A stretch of 64,000 nucleotides of DNA from the NCBI RefSeq assembly GCF_003255815.1, contig NC_037668.1, forward strand, positions 69,621,445 through 69,685,444, given 5' to 3'. The notes beneath the pieces were generated by a model. It worked only from the letters and a program-made list of their open reading frames with translations. It did not search any database and was not told the origin of the DNA. Below are positions 1 to 12,540 of this stretch, one piece after another; the first letter of the stretch is position 1, and each line of letters opens with the position of its first letter. Source of the stretch: Theropithecus gelada (lineage: Eukaryota; Chordata; Mammalia; Primates; Cercopithecidae). The translations under genes were made by a program, and so were the position numbers.

Positions 1-2299
1 CTAATAACAAAGGCTCAAAATATATAAAACACAAACTGACAGACCATAAGAAGAAAGAGAAAAATCTACAATCATAGTGGGAGATTATATTTCTCTCAGT
101 AACTGATTGATCAAGCATGCAAAAATCAGTAAAGATATAAAAGACTTGGACAACACAGTGAAGAAGCTTGATCTAATGGAGTTACATAGAACACTGCATC
201 TAACAATGGTAGGATCCACAGAACATTATGAAAAGAGACCACATATCAAGTCTTACAATAAATTTAAAAGGCTGGGTAGCACTCAAATAATATTTGGCAA
301 CCATGAAGCAATTAAGTTAGAAATTAGTAACAAAAAGGTAACAAGAAAAATAAACAAATATTAAGAGGATTAAAAAGAAACACAGTTTTAAATCATAAGT
401 CAAATAATAAATCATAATGAAAATTATAAAATACTTAGAAACAAATTATACAAAAATATTACATATCAAAATATATGAAGTTAGAGTAAATATGTATAGC
501 TCACAATGCTCATAATGGGGAAAAAAGCCTGCAAATTAAAAAGCCAAACATTTACCTTAAGAAGTTAAGAAAGAAAAATAGCTCAAATGTAAATAAGTTA
601 GATGGAAGAAAATAAAAATTAGTATAGATATTCATAAACTAGAAAACAAATGATGGAGAGGATCACAAAGTCAAGAATTAGAGATAGTCTCTAATAACAT
701 TGAGAAAATTATTAAAAGACTAACAACATTATAGAAGGTATTACAAATGAAAAGGTGACATAACCACAGATCCTACAGAACATCAAAAAATAACAACATC
801 TTATAAGTAACTTCATGGTAAAAATTTTGAAAACTCAGATAAAATGGATAAATTTCTAGAAAAATCTAATTTACTAATATTGATTCAAGAAAAATATTAA
901 AACCTGAATACCCACTATCTATTGAAGAAATTGAATCAGAGGTTGAAAGTCTTCAGGAAAGAAAGAATTCCAGCCTCATATAATCTTTTTTTGAGAACAG
1001 ATAAAGAGGAAACATTCTATAACTTACTTTACAAATTCAGCAAAACCATGATACAAAACCCTGCCAAGGATAACATAAGAAGTGAAAATTATAGTACAAC
1101 ACACTTATGAAGATAGATGTAAAACTTCTAAATTTTATTAGCAAAAAAAGCTAGCAAAGTATAAGAAATGAACCCATTACAACCAAGTCAGGTTTATTCT
1201 TGGAAAGCAAGGTTAAGTTAACTTTGGAAAATTAGTTTACCAGATATTAACAAATTAAAGAAAAAATTATATAAATATTCTCAATAAATGCAGAGGAAGT
1301 ATTTAATAAATCTCCATGTATATAATTTGAAAGACAAAAAAGCTCTTTGCAAATACAGAATAGTAGTTCCTCATCCTGATAAGGAATATCAAATCCATAA
1401 AAAACATCATTCTCAAGGGAAAATGTTGAACATGAAAGGCAAAACTTAAATGTTTAGAAGACAATATAAGAATTGTTTTTAAGGATGTCCTTCAAAAGAC
1501 ACAAAATGTTCAATGATAAAGGAAAGATTGATAAATTTTATTACATTGAAATTAAGAATTTCTGCCACTGTAAAGATACTAAAAAAGATGGTGAACAAAA
1601 TATCACAAATAAGGAGAAGGTATTTTGGCAACACAGAGAAATAGTCTCCTGCATATATAAAGAACTCCTACAAATAAATAAGAAAGATGTAAACTACCCA
1701 ATTTTCAAATACATGGGCAGAAGGCTTAAAAAGGTACTTCACAAAAAAAGAAAATCCAAAAGGTCAACAGCGTATGAAAAGATACTGACCCTCTTTAGTA
1801 ATCAAACATATATAAATTGAAACCAGATTAGATACTGTTACACATCCATCAGACTGGCAAAATTTTTTGAAAATATCCTACAAAATATAAAGTGTTTGCA
1901 AGATTAGAGAGCAGTAGGAGCAATTGCAGCTGGATATAGATATTGGTTAAACACACTATAAATTAATTTTTGATTAAAGTGAAACTCATATGACACAATA
2001 GAAATTCTGAACTATCCTAGCACCATTGAAAATGCCCATAGTCTATGACCAGTAATTTTACTACTATGTGTATTCCCTAAGTAAACTCACACACATACTT
2101 ATCAGGGAACTTGAAAAAAAAAATGTTTATAGCAGCACTATTTATAATAGCAAAATACTGGAAATAAGCTAGTGTTCATTAATAATAGAATAGACATATA
2201 AACTGCCATATATTCATTCAGTGGAATATTATGGTTCAGCAAAATGAAAAAATTTCAGCTACACCCAACAATGTGAATGAATCCAGGACGAAACATTTA
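1..2299 (+). mobile_element. Ancient L1 (L1M-type) ORF2 and 3' remnant
   Basis: AT-rich, A-biased plus-strand sequence with diverged L1 ORF2 landmarks in the right order. Near 900-1100 there is text like the region before the reverse-transcriptase core. Near 1180-1330 there is the 'NQVGFI' region and the part that follows it. Near 2120-2230 there are the phrases about a 'cactatttataatagcaaa' segment and an amplified-looking 3' segment. No frame stays open beyond about 115 codons, so it is dead. Subfamily cannot be fixed by eye. The copy is probably older than the Alu at 3930 because it is far more diverged. Confidence 0.75.
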
Positions 2300-2528
2300 A
2301 CAACCAGTTGGCACAGTGTCCAAACAAATGAAGTCCCTGCCCTAGTGCCAGACCTGGTACCCAAGACCCCCTGCTATGCCAGATGTAATCCCTTTAGAAA
2401 GGGGCGGACTTGGAGAAGTACCATAGGAGCACCTGGGAAGGATCAGGTAAGCAGCAACTTACCAACTGATATGGAAATATTTCAGTTGTTTGTCAACCAG
2501 TGAACCTTACTGGTATGGTGTGCATGGA
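2300..2528. other. Unassigned ~230 bp insert within the L1 remnant
   Basis: L1 3' homology runs up to about 2300 and resumes at about 2529. The DNA between is more GC-rich than its flanks and does not read as L1. I recognise no family, no poly(A) tail and no clear terminal inverted repeat. It could be an old DNA transposon, a piece of an LTR, or a region of this L1 subfamily that I do not know. Edges are approximate. Confidence 0.4.
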
Positions 2529-2860
2529 CTAAACGTGAGCATTAAGAACAAAAGAATACAACAGTGTGATTCCATTTACATGAAGTTCACAAACACACAC
2601 AACTACACAATATATTGTTTAGGGATACAAATGCAGGAGGATAAGACAATAAAGAAAAGCATAGGGGAATAAAAGGTACAGAAATGTCCAGAAGATAGTA
2701 ATCCCTGAGAAGAGAGGGAAGGGGATGGGGTAGAGGGAGGTACACAGGGGACGTCAAAGGTTCAGCTAACATTCTTTTTCTCAAATCAACTGGTGAGTAT
2801 ATAAGTGTTGGTCATAATGTTATTCTTTAGACCTTTCTACACAGTTTATAAGTATTCATT
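2529..2860 (+). mobile_element. L1 remnant, 3' end (continuation)
   Basis: Resumption of the L1 3' text: a 'tgtgattccatttacatgaagttc' type segment (2565-2590), followed by the purine-rich 3'UTR (2700-2750) and the 3' terminus around 2790-2860. Same orientation as 1-2299 and taken as the same insertion. Confidence 0.65.
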
Positions 2861-3919
2861 TGCATCTAGGGGCTATTTCATTAAAGTTATTTCAAAAGAT
2901 GGTCACCACACAAATTTTAATAAGAAACTCTCATACCAAATTGCTGCAGTTCCTGCCATATCTTTTCTAGTTGCTGGGCAAAGATGCTGTCCTCAATTGT
3001 AATTGGTGTGCTCCAAACCCACTTAAAATTCTATGAGCTTCTCCCCAAACCACTCCAAAACATTCATGTGAGAATCTTTCCAGCAAGGTACAGCAAGGCC
3101 CAACCTCCAGGGTACATTATGCTCTGGCTCCTTTATTTAATACAATCATAATCATAGTGGGTTTTTTTCTCAAATTTTGAAATCTTCAAAATGAGGGCAT
3201 GGAGCAAATGACTACATTCTGCTTCTCTTGCTAAGCTTTCAGTGGTGATGCTCTCATTTTAAGTTCTTTACCAGACGCTTCAGCTGTGCGATCCCCAATT
3301 CCCCTCATCAAGATTTGCTGACAGTCAGGGGAAGTTTCTAACACTGTATTAAGTGTATACTGAGGGCCAGGGAATTGGGGAGAGTTTGAGGGGCTGCACA
3401 CATGTGCAATTTTTTAGCAAACCAAGCAGATGCTTCTAGATTCAACACTTTTTCAGTTATTTGTGAACAACCCCTAATAGCCACACCACATGGCAATTTG
3501 TCTTTTCTCTGGAGCACAAATGTGAACTGTATGTTGCAAAGCCACAGAAAGGAACAAGTCACTTAGCTAGAGAGGGAACCTTCTCAAAGGTCCAGTTTCC
3601 CCATCCCAAGATGCCACCAGGGAAACAGAAACTCTGGAGGTGAAAGAAACTTAATTTCTTTGAGTGCAAGTTGAAAAGACAAATAATTGGTAGCCTGTGA
3701 ATAGTCATAGGAACCTCTTCACTCTGGACTGAAACCTGATTCAGGAGGAAGTCAAGAGCCTATGCAAGTATGTCTGCAGTTGCAAACTTGGGGATTTGCC
3801 AAGGGCTTGAGATGGATCCACTGAGAATGTCAAGGGTCTACTGTATAGAATTTTGATGGAGGAGGATTTCAAAATTCTTCTTCTATTTAAATTAAATCAG
3901 TTCATGTTTATCAGGGCAT
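2861..3919. other. Unique sequence, no gene seen
   Basis: No open frame above about 75 codons, no recognisable repeat and no splice-like exon that I can support. Confidence 0.5.
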
Positions 3920-3929
3920 CTCTGATCTT
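3920..3929. repeat. Target-site duplication of the AluJ-like element (left)
   Basis: CTCTGATCTT. The identical copy is at 4225-4234. Confidence 0.85.
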
Positions 3930-4224
3930 TTTGTTTTTAAGAGACATCTTTGCTCCATTGTCCAGGCTGGAGTACAGTGATGTGATCATAGCTCATGGTA
4001 GACTCAAACTCCTGGGCTCAAGAGATCCTCCTGCCTCTGTCTCCTGAGTAGTTAGAATTTACAGGTGTAAGCCACCATGTCCAGATAATTTTACTTTTAT
4101 TTTTTTTAAGACAGGGTCTTGCTACATTGCCCAGGCTGATCTCAAACTCCTGGGTTCAAGTGATCCTCCTGTGTCAGCCTCCTGAGTAGCTGGCATTACA
4201 GGTATGAGCCACTGTATCCAGCTC
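3930..4224 (-). mobile_element. Old Alu (AluJ-like), antisense
   Basis: Reads on the minus strand as a dimeric Alu. Both arms carry the 'gcccaggctgg' type block, and a T-rich middle linker sits at about 4092-4110. It is diverged and has AluJ-like wording ('ctcaaactcctgggttcaagtgatcctcctg'-type arms). Flanked by a 10 bp direct repeat, CTCTGATCTT, at 3920-3929 and 4225-4234, which is the expected L1-mediated target duplication. Confidence 0.9.
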
Positions 4225-4234
4225 CTCTGATCTT

Positions 4235-7200
4235 AAGATAGTTTCAACATCTAATGCTAAGCCTGGAAGTCCAATGAATGACTCAATAGACTAAAACTGG
4301 TGACTGAGATTCGGCAGAGCACATCATGTATTTATAACACCGCTTTTATTTTTTCCATATCTTTCTACTGTTTGTTTATTAGCTTTTCTTTGGATCTCAG
4401 TTATTCATACATAACACATTTTTAAAAAGTTGAGCCCAAACCCCAATGCGAGGGTCCACCGATAATTAGAGATCTCCAGATTTCTGAGACTAGCTTCCCT
4501 ATGCTTCTCCCTGGCTTTGCTCCCCAAATCTGAAGGGCATTTTCAGATCACCCCTACTTCATATTTAGATATAAAGCTTCCCCCTTTATCTACAAGAATT
4601 CCAGGTGCACCTGGCGTTTCAAAAACAGTTAGTAATGAGGAGGGGAGTCCCATCAGTCATGAAGTCACCACTTCCATCATTGTCCTGCCTCCCAAGCACA
4701 TATTTCCAACCTCCCAACAGGTTGGAGGTGAAGCCTTCCAACAGGGCAGCCCTCTGGATAGTGTGGTCCAGTCACTTCCCACCACCACACCCCACCTCCT
4801 CTGCCTTCCAAGCCCCTGGGATTTCAGGGAATACACTTTTCTCCATCATATTACAATTAGATACAGGGAACCCTTGGAGAGTTCTGAGTACTTGCAATTA
4901 TATTCAATAACCTGTTACTGACAGTTTCTTTTAGTTAAAGAATTTTTCAAGTAAGTTACCAAAACAGTGAATGTATGTGCATCTAGAAACTGATAAATAC
5001 TCTTCCATTACTTTTAATTAGGTCCTCTCATTTTCCACATATGTACTGAATTTTTAAAATACTATTTTAAAAGTGTCTACATTTCTTTTCCCCTACTTTT
5101 GTTTTTCCTCTTGCCTTTGTTTTGGAGCAAATTTTAACTGAGCACATTGTCAGAGGGTCAAGCCAAGTTTAGCACTGCTCGTGTATCTCAGCTACCTTCC
5201 AGTTTTCAGCACGATGTCTGAACTGAAAAACAGCATTGCTTAGCATAAAGGTGTGGCCATGACAGCTTGAACAACATCCAGGTAGTGGCAAGTCTACATT
5301 TGCTACACAGATGTAAGAAACAGATGGCACTAGGGTCTACCTCTCCCGCTCCATCTTTTCCATCATCAGGTCTCTTCCAACTCTAGAATTAAAGTCATCA
5401 AGTTGGAAGAACTCTGAGTGTGTTTCCTGATCATAACAAGACAGGTTGAGGTTCAGGAGTATTTTCTTTAGCATCAAATGTTAGAACATAACCACTAATA
5501 ATAACAGTAGCATAGTAGTTCCCTGATAAATTCTGACAAAAGATCATAAAGTTCTCAATTTCAACAGCAGGGCTTTATAGTTGCAATACAATTTTGACCA
5601 GTAAGCCACCGGCTATCCAGAAACCTCGCAGGTGTCATTATCATGGATAGCTGCAGTTTTTTCTCTAAGAATCAGGCGAAAAAATCATTTGGGGATACTT
5701 CAAAACTCTCATGTATTTTTAAATTGGATGAACAAAATACAATCTGAACTTCTATGGATACATGTGGGTCACTGTGAGCATCAGTTACTATGTTATAAAA
5801 CAGAATACCAAAGATCCATCAAAATACATAAAATTTCACTGAATTCCTTACATTAAATGCTCATACTAGCTCTACAATGCCATGCCTTGAATTCTTGGGC
5901 CTTTTAAATTTTTTTTAATTTTCCTGTTTCTTGTGTTACTCTTACTTCTTACTGATACTTGATAAAAGATCTTTAATAATCCTTGCACAGTACAGTATCA
6001 GTTGCTTCCAATTTGCTGGGTGTATTTGACAAACTAATAACCAAGCCTCTTCAAACTTGAAGTAAATGCAGAGGCCTGAAAGAGGGTATAAAATTTCCTC
6101 CAGTGATCAAAATTCATGAACTGTAGCTCATGGACTTATGACCTTTCTTTTGATTTGCCATCTAGGTCCCAACTGGATAAGTGAAATTATGTAAATGTGA
6201 GTTCCAAATTGTTGTGGTATTATCCTAGTACCCATCAACTACAGTGCACATGTCACTAAATGTATCTCATTTTTCTTTGCAACATAGTTCAGTGGTCTTA
6301 GTAAGGTTATGATGGTTACACCTACTTTACAGATAAGGAAGAAAATTGGTCACGGGCTTTGGCCAAGTCTGACCCAGAATGCCAGTGCTGCCTGTTGATA
6401 CAGCCACTGTTTTCCAGCCCTGCCCTCCCAGTGCATCTGCAGATCTGTAAATACACTTGACTCCCCAGGAAACAGGATGGAGAACAGCATGTCATGCTTT
6501 CAGCATGGAGGGCAGAAAAGAGCCTTAAAGACGTCGGGGAACTCACAGAGTAGGGAGTGAGAGACAAGTTAAATGCTATCCAGTTGTCAAACAGCTTTCT
6601 TAATGTTATCTTTCATCAAGACGGGTCCTAGAACCTGCCAGGACTTCAGACTAAATGCATCTTCTTCTTGCCTGTACCTTTCACACGCTAAATGTCTCAA
6701 CGGCTCACTTGGCAAGGGCCCAAAGGCAGCACACACTTCTCCACTCCAAGGAGGGTGGCTGCCACTAAAACACAATGGGCGGAGACAGCTCAACAATAGT
6801 GCCAGTTGAGCACATCTCGATCCACTGCCACAGATTTCACAGTAGTAGTTGGCCCTCAAAGCAAACCCACTGGGGTGTTGAGGGCAAAAAAACAATCTTA
6901 GCTTTAAGGGGCCAGACTTTGCCATCAAATTAACAAATCTACCCAATAGCCCCAGGCTGAGGCGCTCAGGGGTGTGACAGGAGGGCCCCTCTTAACAATT
7001 CTGTATCCTGTGGATGCCTTAACTAGCCTGAGAAGGGAGGAAGCAGAGAGAGCTAAGTGTCACACACACCCTCTCCTTCTGCCTGCAGGTATCTTAGTTG
7101 GACAGCTGTTCTCCTTCCTTGCAAAAAATTCCCACAATCTTTAAATGCAAGGATGTAAAGGGCCTCCAGCCTCTGCAAGCCATCACAACTTTAAAGAGCT

Positions 7201-8489
7201 TATCTCAAACAGCTCAGACAGCATCTGAGGTGTACTCTTCAGCCCCACAGTATATAGCCCAACCCCAGAGCACAAGTGACAACTTGATGAACAGGAACTC
7301 CTCCCCACACTGGCTGCTCAGCAGGACCATGAAGAACAGCTGGGACCTGGCCTATTACCCTGGCTTCAGGATTCATTTTCTGCCTGGAATTGGGAAACTG
7401 TAGTCCCTGCAGGGGTCCTTCTCCTGGGTCCAACTGTCTCCAGGGTGCAAGAAGGGTGAAATTACCAAATGAAAGTTCAGATAAGCAATTACTGGCTGAA
7501 AGAGATATGGGAGGGTCTTCAGATCAACACTGACCCAGAGCTAATACCACACCATCCTCAGAGGGACACATGATCATTGACCTGTGCTCTTCACATTGAA
7601 GTGGCTCGAATTATTCCTCCTTGCCCCCACTCTCTCCTTGCCCCCAGCACACACATAATTACATAAAGATATCTTAAACAACTGTAGCACCCAATTTCTT
7701 CAGTCTGGGGGAGAGCCAGGAGATGGTGGGGAGCTGTTTGGGCACAAGTCTGATCATTACATAATCACACAAACAGGGGCTGGAGAACATTGACATGCAG
7801 ATCAGTTCAGCAAACACCTCATTCTCCCTCTTTCCTCTTCCCTCCCCCTGCAACACCCAAATGCACACCAGAGTTAACAAAACCCAAGCACTCCAGGTAG
7901 CTAGTGGGCACCTGGCTGCTGTGGTTACAATGCCAAGGGCTACCAGAAATGTCAGGGTATACCAGAAAGAGGGCCTGGGTGCTGCTCACCCAGGGACCAG
8001 ACCTGCAGACCCTCTTCCTGCAACCACTGCCCCCAAAGTTAAGGAAGGGCCTAGCCACAGAAATATTCCTGACCTGCAACAGAAACCAAACCAGCTACGT
8101 TAAAGGAAACCAATGCTGGGCCTCCAAGTTCCTCTGCACCACCACTCTCTGTCCAATCTACGCGGGTTCAGGGGACTGCCACACTCATGAGTCCTCAGCA
8201 GCCTGGACAATATCATCAGGGACCATTCGGCACCATCAGTGTTTCCATTTAAAAGATGGTAAAATGTGGGGCATAACTTGGAGGGGACACTCTCTCTGCT
8301 AGCAGGGAGGCAAGAATCCCCAATAGAATAGGAGTTTGGTTTTGGTTTGGTTGGGTCGGGTTGGGGGTTGGCAGATGATTTTGCTTTAGGAATATTTTCA
8401 GGGGGCTAGGATTAGTGGGGAAGAGAAAGCTATCCCTTCTGTCTCAGCAGCCAACATCATACGAATCTCATTCTCAACCAAGCAGGCTA
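4235..8489. other. Unique sequence with no supported gene
   Basis: About 4 kb with no clear mobile element. Open frames reach 134 codons (4517-4921) but lack domains, overlap competing frames and have no exon-like context. 6300-8300 is moderately GC-rich. A short G/T-rich tract lies at 8333-8372 (GGTTT-like units). This may be the upstream flank of the CpG island that follows. Confidence 0.45.
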
Positions 8490-9070
8490 CTGGAGTCCGC
8501 CTAAACAATCCCGGAGCAGCAGCCAAGGCAACACAAAAAAACGCAGGTGCCACGGGACGCGATGCCTATGCCCCCCAGCCCAGGCTCCTCGGGAGCAGGC
8601 CCGCCAGCGTGCGAGTGCAGAGCCCAGCAGAGCTTGCTGCAAGCAGCGCTGGAGCGCACGGCGCGCACAGGGTTACAGCCCTGCCGCCGCTGCCGCCGCC
8701 GCCGCCGCTGCCTGTGATTGACGCGCGGGGGTCACTTGAGGCTCGCGCCGCTCCCCAGCACCAGGCCGAGCAGCGCGCTCAGCCCACCGGGGGCACCGAC
8801 CGCCACGCGCAGCCCACCCGGCCAGCCCCTGCTCCTCGGCAGCCGGACACCTTGCCTAAGAAAGGCAGCCACAAAATGGAATCGCAGCTCGTTATTTTGC
8901 TTCTCCGTGCGGCCGCAGGCAAAAACACAATCACAAGGTAAAATACAGCGCAAGGAATCCATCCGCCGAATAAAAACCCAGAGTCCCCTACCTTCGGCCT
9001 TGGGATGGCAAACTGGTCCTGTGTTCTCTGACCCACGGATCCAGCCCCTTCTTCATGAATTATTCCGGCC
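8490..9070. promoter_or_regulatory. CpG island, candidate promoter
   Basis: Roughly 40 CpG dinucleotides fall between 8541 and 8920 by eye, in a window that is otherwise CpG-poor. It includes a CCG/CTG-like triplet tract at 8682-8711, a block GATTGACGCGCGGGG at 8717-8731, and dense GC sites around 8750-8820. On the plus strand a good splice-donor match, AAG/GTAAAA, lies at about 8935-8942. Open frames here (for example 8609-8941, and 8875 onward) show no recognised domain and run on both strands, as is usual in GC-rich DNA. CpG islands of this kind commonly mark transcription starts of genes or long noncoding RNAs. Direction and product are unknown. Confidence 0.65.
8682..8711. repeat. Short CCG-rich triplet tract
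   Basis: Interrupted (CCG)n with two CTG interruptions, about 30 bp, inside the CpG island. Such tracts are common in 5' untranslated regions and can vary in length. Confidence 0.8.
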
Positions 9071-11078
9071 AGGCAGGATTTTGTGCATTTTTTTCATGAA
9101 CACCTGTTTCAAGTAAGGGGTAAAGACCTTATTGAAAGAATTGTCCTTAAAAAATAACCTCTGCAAACGTATGTCCATCCAGGCATGCATGCGTGTTTGT
9201 ATACACACATAGGCACACGGAATAGCCATGTACATTGAAGCACCAAACTAGGCAGTTGGATAATGGGAGAGTCGGCTGGTTGTGAGCATGCTCGCGCCGG
9301 GAACAGATCCACCCTCTGTTATTCCTCTGAATAAATATAAATCACGATCAGAAACCCAAACAGAAGCATCCCTCTTGAATTCCTGCTGCTGAAAAACACG
9401 GAATAAATTCAGCCCGCAGACACAGAATCTAATCAGCAGCTGTTTTCTGAATCCAGAGCCAACCCATGCCTCGCTTGTCTTTTCCACTAGGAGTCCAGAC
9501 CTTTTTTGAAAGGGGTTTTAACCTTTTAAAGACACAGTACACCAATTATCACTTCGGAATAGCTGTCACTCCCAGCGCAGGAAGCCAGTCCCATGCCTAA
9601 AGCCACAGTAGGCTTGCACGCAGTGATAAGGATTTCATTTATTGGTGCTTTTTAAAAAACAATATATGTGTATAATATATGCACATATACATATATACGT
9701 GGAGAGAGAGAGAAAAATGCAAATGCAAGCCATAAATATTTATTGCAGTGATGAGCTTCTCAGTGACTAATCGGCATGTTATGTAAACACTATGAGCCTT
9801 CACTTCTGAACACCCATGTTCACGGGTCAGACGAGACAGGGCACTCTTGTCAGCAGGCGTGTCACACCTCACCAGCCTCTGGCTGCAGATCAGGGGCCGG
9901 GGAGCCTCAACAGTGGCTGAAGGGAGTGGGGCCTCTGCACCTGAGAGCTCAACATAAGCACTCCTTGCCCTGCCCTGCCTTGCTCTGCAGGCTCAGGGTC
10001 CATGTCCACAAACCAAAGAATAGCTCTGCCACTATTGCTAAACTCGAACATAATCCAGAGCCACATCGCATTCCAAGACACACTTTCTTTCAACCAGAAT
10101 CACGAATCAGAACTACCACCTGAACCTTAGTTAGAGTGTTTACGATTCAGACTTAGGCCCTTCTTCAAGATTTTGGCATTGAGTTCTGTTGTTTTGCTTT
10201 TTACTTTTAAGGTATGGAGGTAGAAAAACAGGATAGGGGGAGAGACAACCTCCAGCCTAAATGTTTTTGAAAAAAATTATTCTTCGAGTACTTTAGCCAC
10301 CCAGATGGTGCTTACTGCAGTTTTGTTCTGGCTTTTAAAGAGGTAGCACTGAGAAGAAACAAGAGTCCTAACCTTGCTCATGTGTGATAAGAAGGCAAAT
10401 GCCTTTGACAGTTTCTTTTTTTCACCCCAGCCCCAGAGCTCCAGCATGGCGCTGTCTGCTCCTCCGCTGGTTCCCGCCTAAGAGCAGTGGCAGTGGCTCA
10501 CCTCGGGAACTACAGGGGCGCTCCTACCGACGCTCCAGCATCACAGCCTATTCCCTCCCTTGCCTAGTCCTGCCAGGCAAACCGTGAAAGCAAGTGCACT
10601 GTCACCCTCCCACCTCATCGCAGGCGCTCCACTGTGGACCCCTCCCAGCGACACACACACACTCTCTTCCTTCCCCTCTTCCAGCCGTTTGGCAGAAAAT
10701 TATCATATTTCATGTGTCATCGCCCAAGCAAGCTGGGTCCATCACTGATTGGCTGGGCCCTGGCAGCCGGAAATGTCACCAGCCACACAGCGCGGAGCTG
10801 GCTCTCCCGCGGCCACCACAGACCTGAGCCCAGGAGGCTCTGTGACAAGGCACAGACCTACCACAGAGAGCCTGTCCCTCTCTCCCTGGTCCAGCCCCTG
10901 CCCTCTGCTTCGCCCTCTACCCAGCCCCGGGGAATAGGGGCTGCAAGGGGATGGTGAAGGAGTCTCAGTGACATTCCTATTTTTCCCAGCATGTTTGAGA
11001 AGAAACTAAAGATGTCTCCAATCAGGTTTACAAATCTGGAGAACTTGTTTTTGACAAAAACATTCTCTCTTCACACTA
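9071..11078. other. Unique, partly GC-rich flank of the CpG island
   Basis: No repeats recognised. A perfect POU octamer, ATGCAAAT, is at 9717-9724. 10380-10960 is GC-rich, with an inverted CCAAT box (GATTGGCTG, 10747-10755) and an ETS-like CCGGAAATG (10767-10775) 11 bp downstream. Small open frames on both strands have no domain support. This could contain exon or enhancer sequence, but nothing in the sequence proves it. Confidence 0.4.
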
Positions 11079-11146
11079 AAAAAAAAAAAAAAAAATTCAG
11101 TGAGACTGGGTGAAAACAAGATGATTTTTTTTTTTTTTTTTTTTTA
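11079..11146. repeat. A-run and T-run pair
   Basis: An A-run of about 18 at 11079-11095 and a T-run of about 20 at 11127-11146, separated by about 30 bp. They could form a hairpin. No flanking Alu or L1 body was seen. Confidence 0.7.
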
Positions 11147-11870
11147 CCCCAGGAGAGTTTACTAGATGCTGCTGTTTATTTCCCATCTAACATCTCAGGC
11201 ACCAAGGTATAATCATGTCACAGGGCTGTCAGATAATTCAGAAGGTGATTCGAGTCCATCCTCTTACCTTTAAAGAGAACAGCTCCAGAAAATGAGGCTT
11301 TGTGACTTGGCTTTGCAATGTATCATGATGCCACACAACTTTTTAAGGGTTAAATGATCTTTGTAGTGACCAATATGAATCACTTGGGCTGTAATTTAAT
11401 CTTAGTCCCTCCTGCTGTATCTTCAGCAGGCTTAGTGTGACTCACCATTTCAGTCTCACCTTATTCTGTTCTCCTGAGTAAACTAAACTCTATCTCTCTG
11501 GCCTTTTCAGTAAAAGTTGTTTCTCAACCCTTTAATTATGCTGCTTTAAAGAAAAAGCCTCCTGGAGTTAGATGAGGCTAGAAGGTCATTTGGTCCAGCT
11601 ATCCATATGATGTGTCAGAACTCTCCACTATTTCCACATTGGGGCTTTTGGTTTGGGGAATGGTAAATTGGGCTCATATATTTACTCCCTTTCATTCCTT
11701 ACCCCCAAAAACAATTTACATGACCAAAACATGACTGGCAATGCTGGGAACCAGGGAAAGACGCCATCAATAAAGCAGACATTTTGAATAATATGGGAAG
11801 ATACAAAGTAGATGGGACATGGAAGGAAAAACTAATTCGTACTGATAAGCTCATGATTCTGCAAAGACCC

Positions 11871-12228
11871 TGATATGGTTTGGCTGTGTCCCCACCCAAA
11901 TCTCACCTTGAATTGTAGCTCCCATAATCCCCACATGTTGTGGGAAGGACCTGGTGGGAGGTAATTGAATCATGGGGGCAGGTTTTTCCCATGCTGTTCT
12001 TGTGATAGTGAATAAGTCTCATGAGATCTGATGGTCTCATGAGATCTGATGCACACGCTCTCTTGCCTGCCACCATGTAAGACATGCCTCTGCTCCTCCA
12101 TCACCTCCGCCATGATTGTATGGCCTCTCCAGCCATGTGGAACTGTGAGTCCATGAAACCTCTTTTTCTTTATAAATTGCCTGGTCTCAGGTATGTCTTT
12201 ATTAGCAGTGTGAGAACAGACTAGTACA
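11871..12228 (+). mobile_element. Solo LTR of the THE1/MST group (ERVL-MaLR)
   Basis: 358 bp starting TGATATGGTTTGGCTGTGTC and ending CTAGTACA, the hallmark ends of THE1/MST LTRs. The poly(A)-signal region 'tataaattgcctggtctcagg' lies near 12170. Flanked by a 5 bp target duplication GACCC at 11866-11870 and 12229-12233, so the solo LTR boundaries are exact. A 14 bp tandem, 'ctcatgagatctga', occurs at 12017 and 12035. Removing the LTR and one GACCC rejoins continuous HAL1 text, so it inserted into the HAL1. Confidence 0.92.
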
Positions 12229-12513
12229 GACCCCTAAGAAGTAAGTGTACAGGTTTCCAGAAAACAGTCTTGGAAAATCCCCAACTCAGAGAATCAGGAT
12301 TGGAGGAGAATCATAGGCAGCAGTTTAAAGGCAAATTAAGGGACATCAGGAATATGGTCAGTTTCTCCACACAGAATGGATGGACACAGAAATAGGTCCA
12401 CAGCTTCTTTGGAAAGTGACAGGTTTGTTCCAAATATAATAGAAGCCAAAGGTTGAATAGTGGCAGGAAGCTCCTTTTGAAACGCCACTGCCCCTCCCAA
12501 AAAAGTGCACACA

Positions 12514-12540
12514 CACCACACAGACACACACACACACGAG
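12514..12540. repeat. Short CA-rich microsatellite
   Basis: 'cacacacaccacacagacacacacacacac' type tract inside the HAL1 remnant. Confidence 0.8.

Noticed and set aside
4517..4921. 134-codon frame
   Set aside because: No domain, an overlapping competing frame, and no splice or promoter context.
8609..9116. Several 76-132 codon frames in the CpG island
   Set aside because: GC-rich DNA is open on all frames by chance. No domain and no start context stand out.
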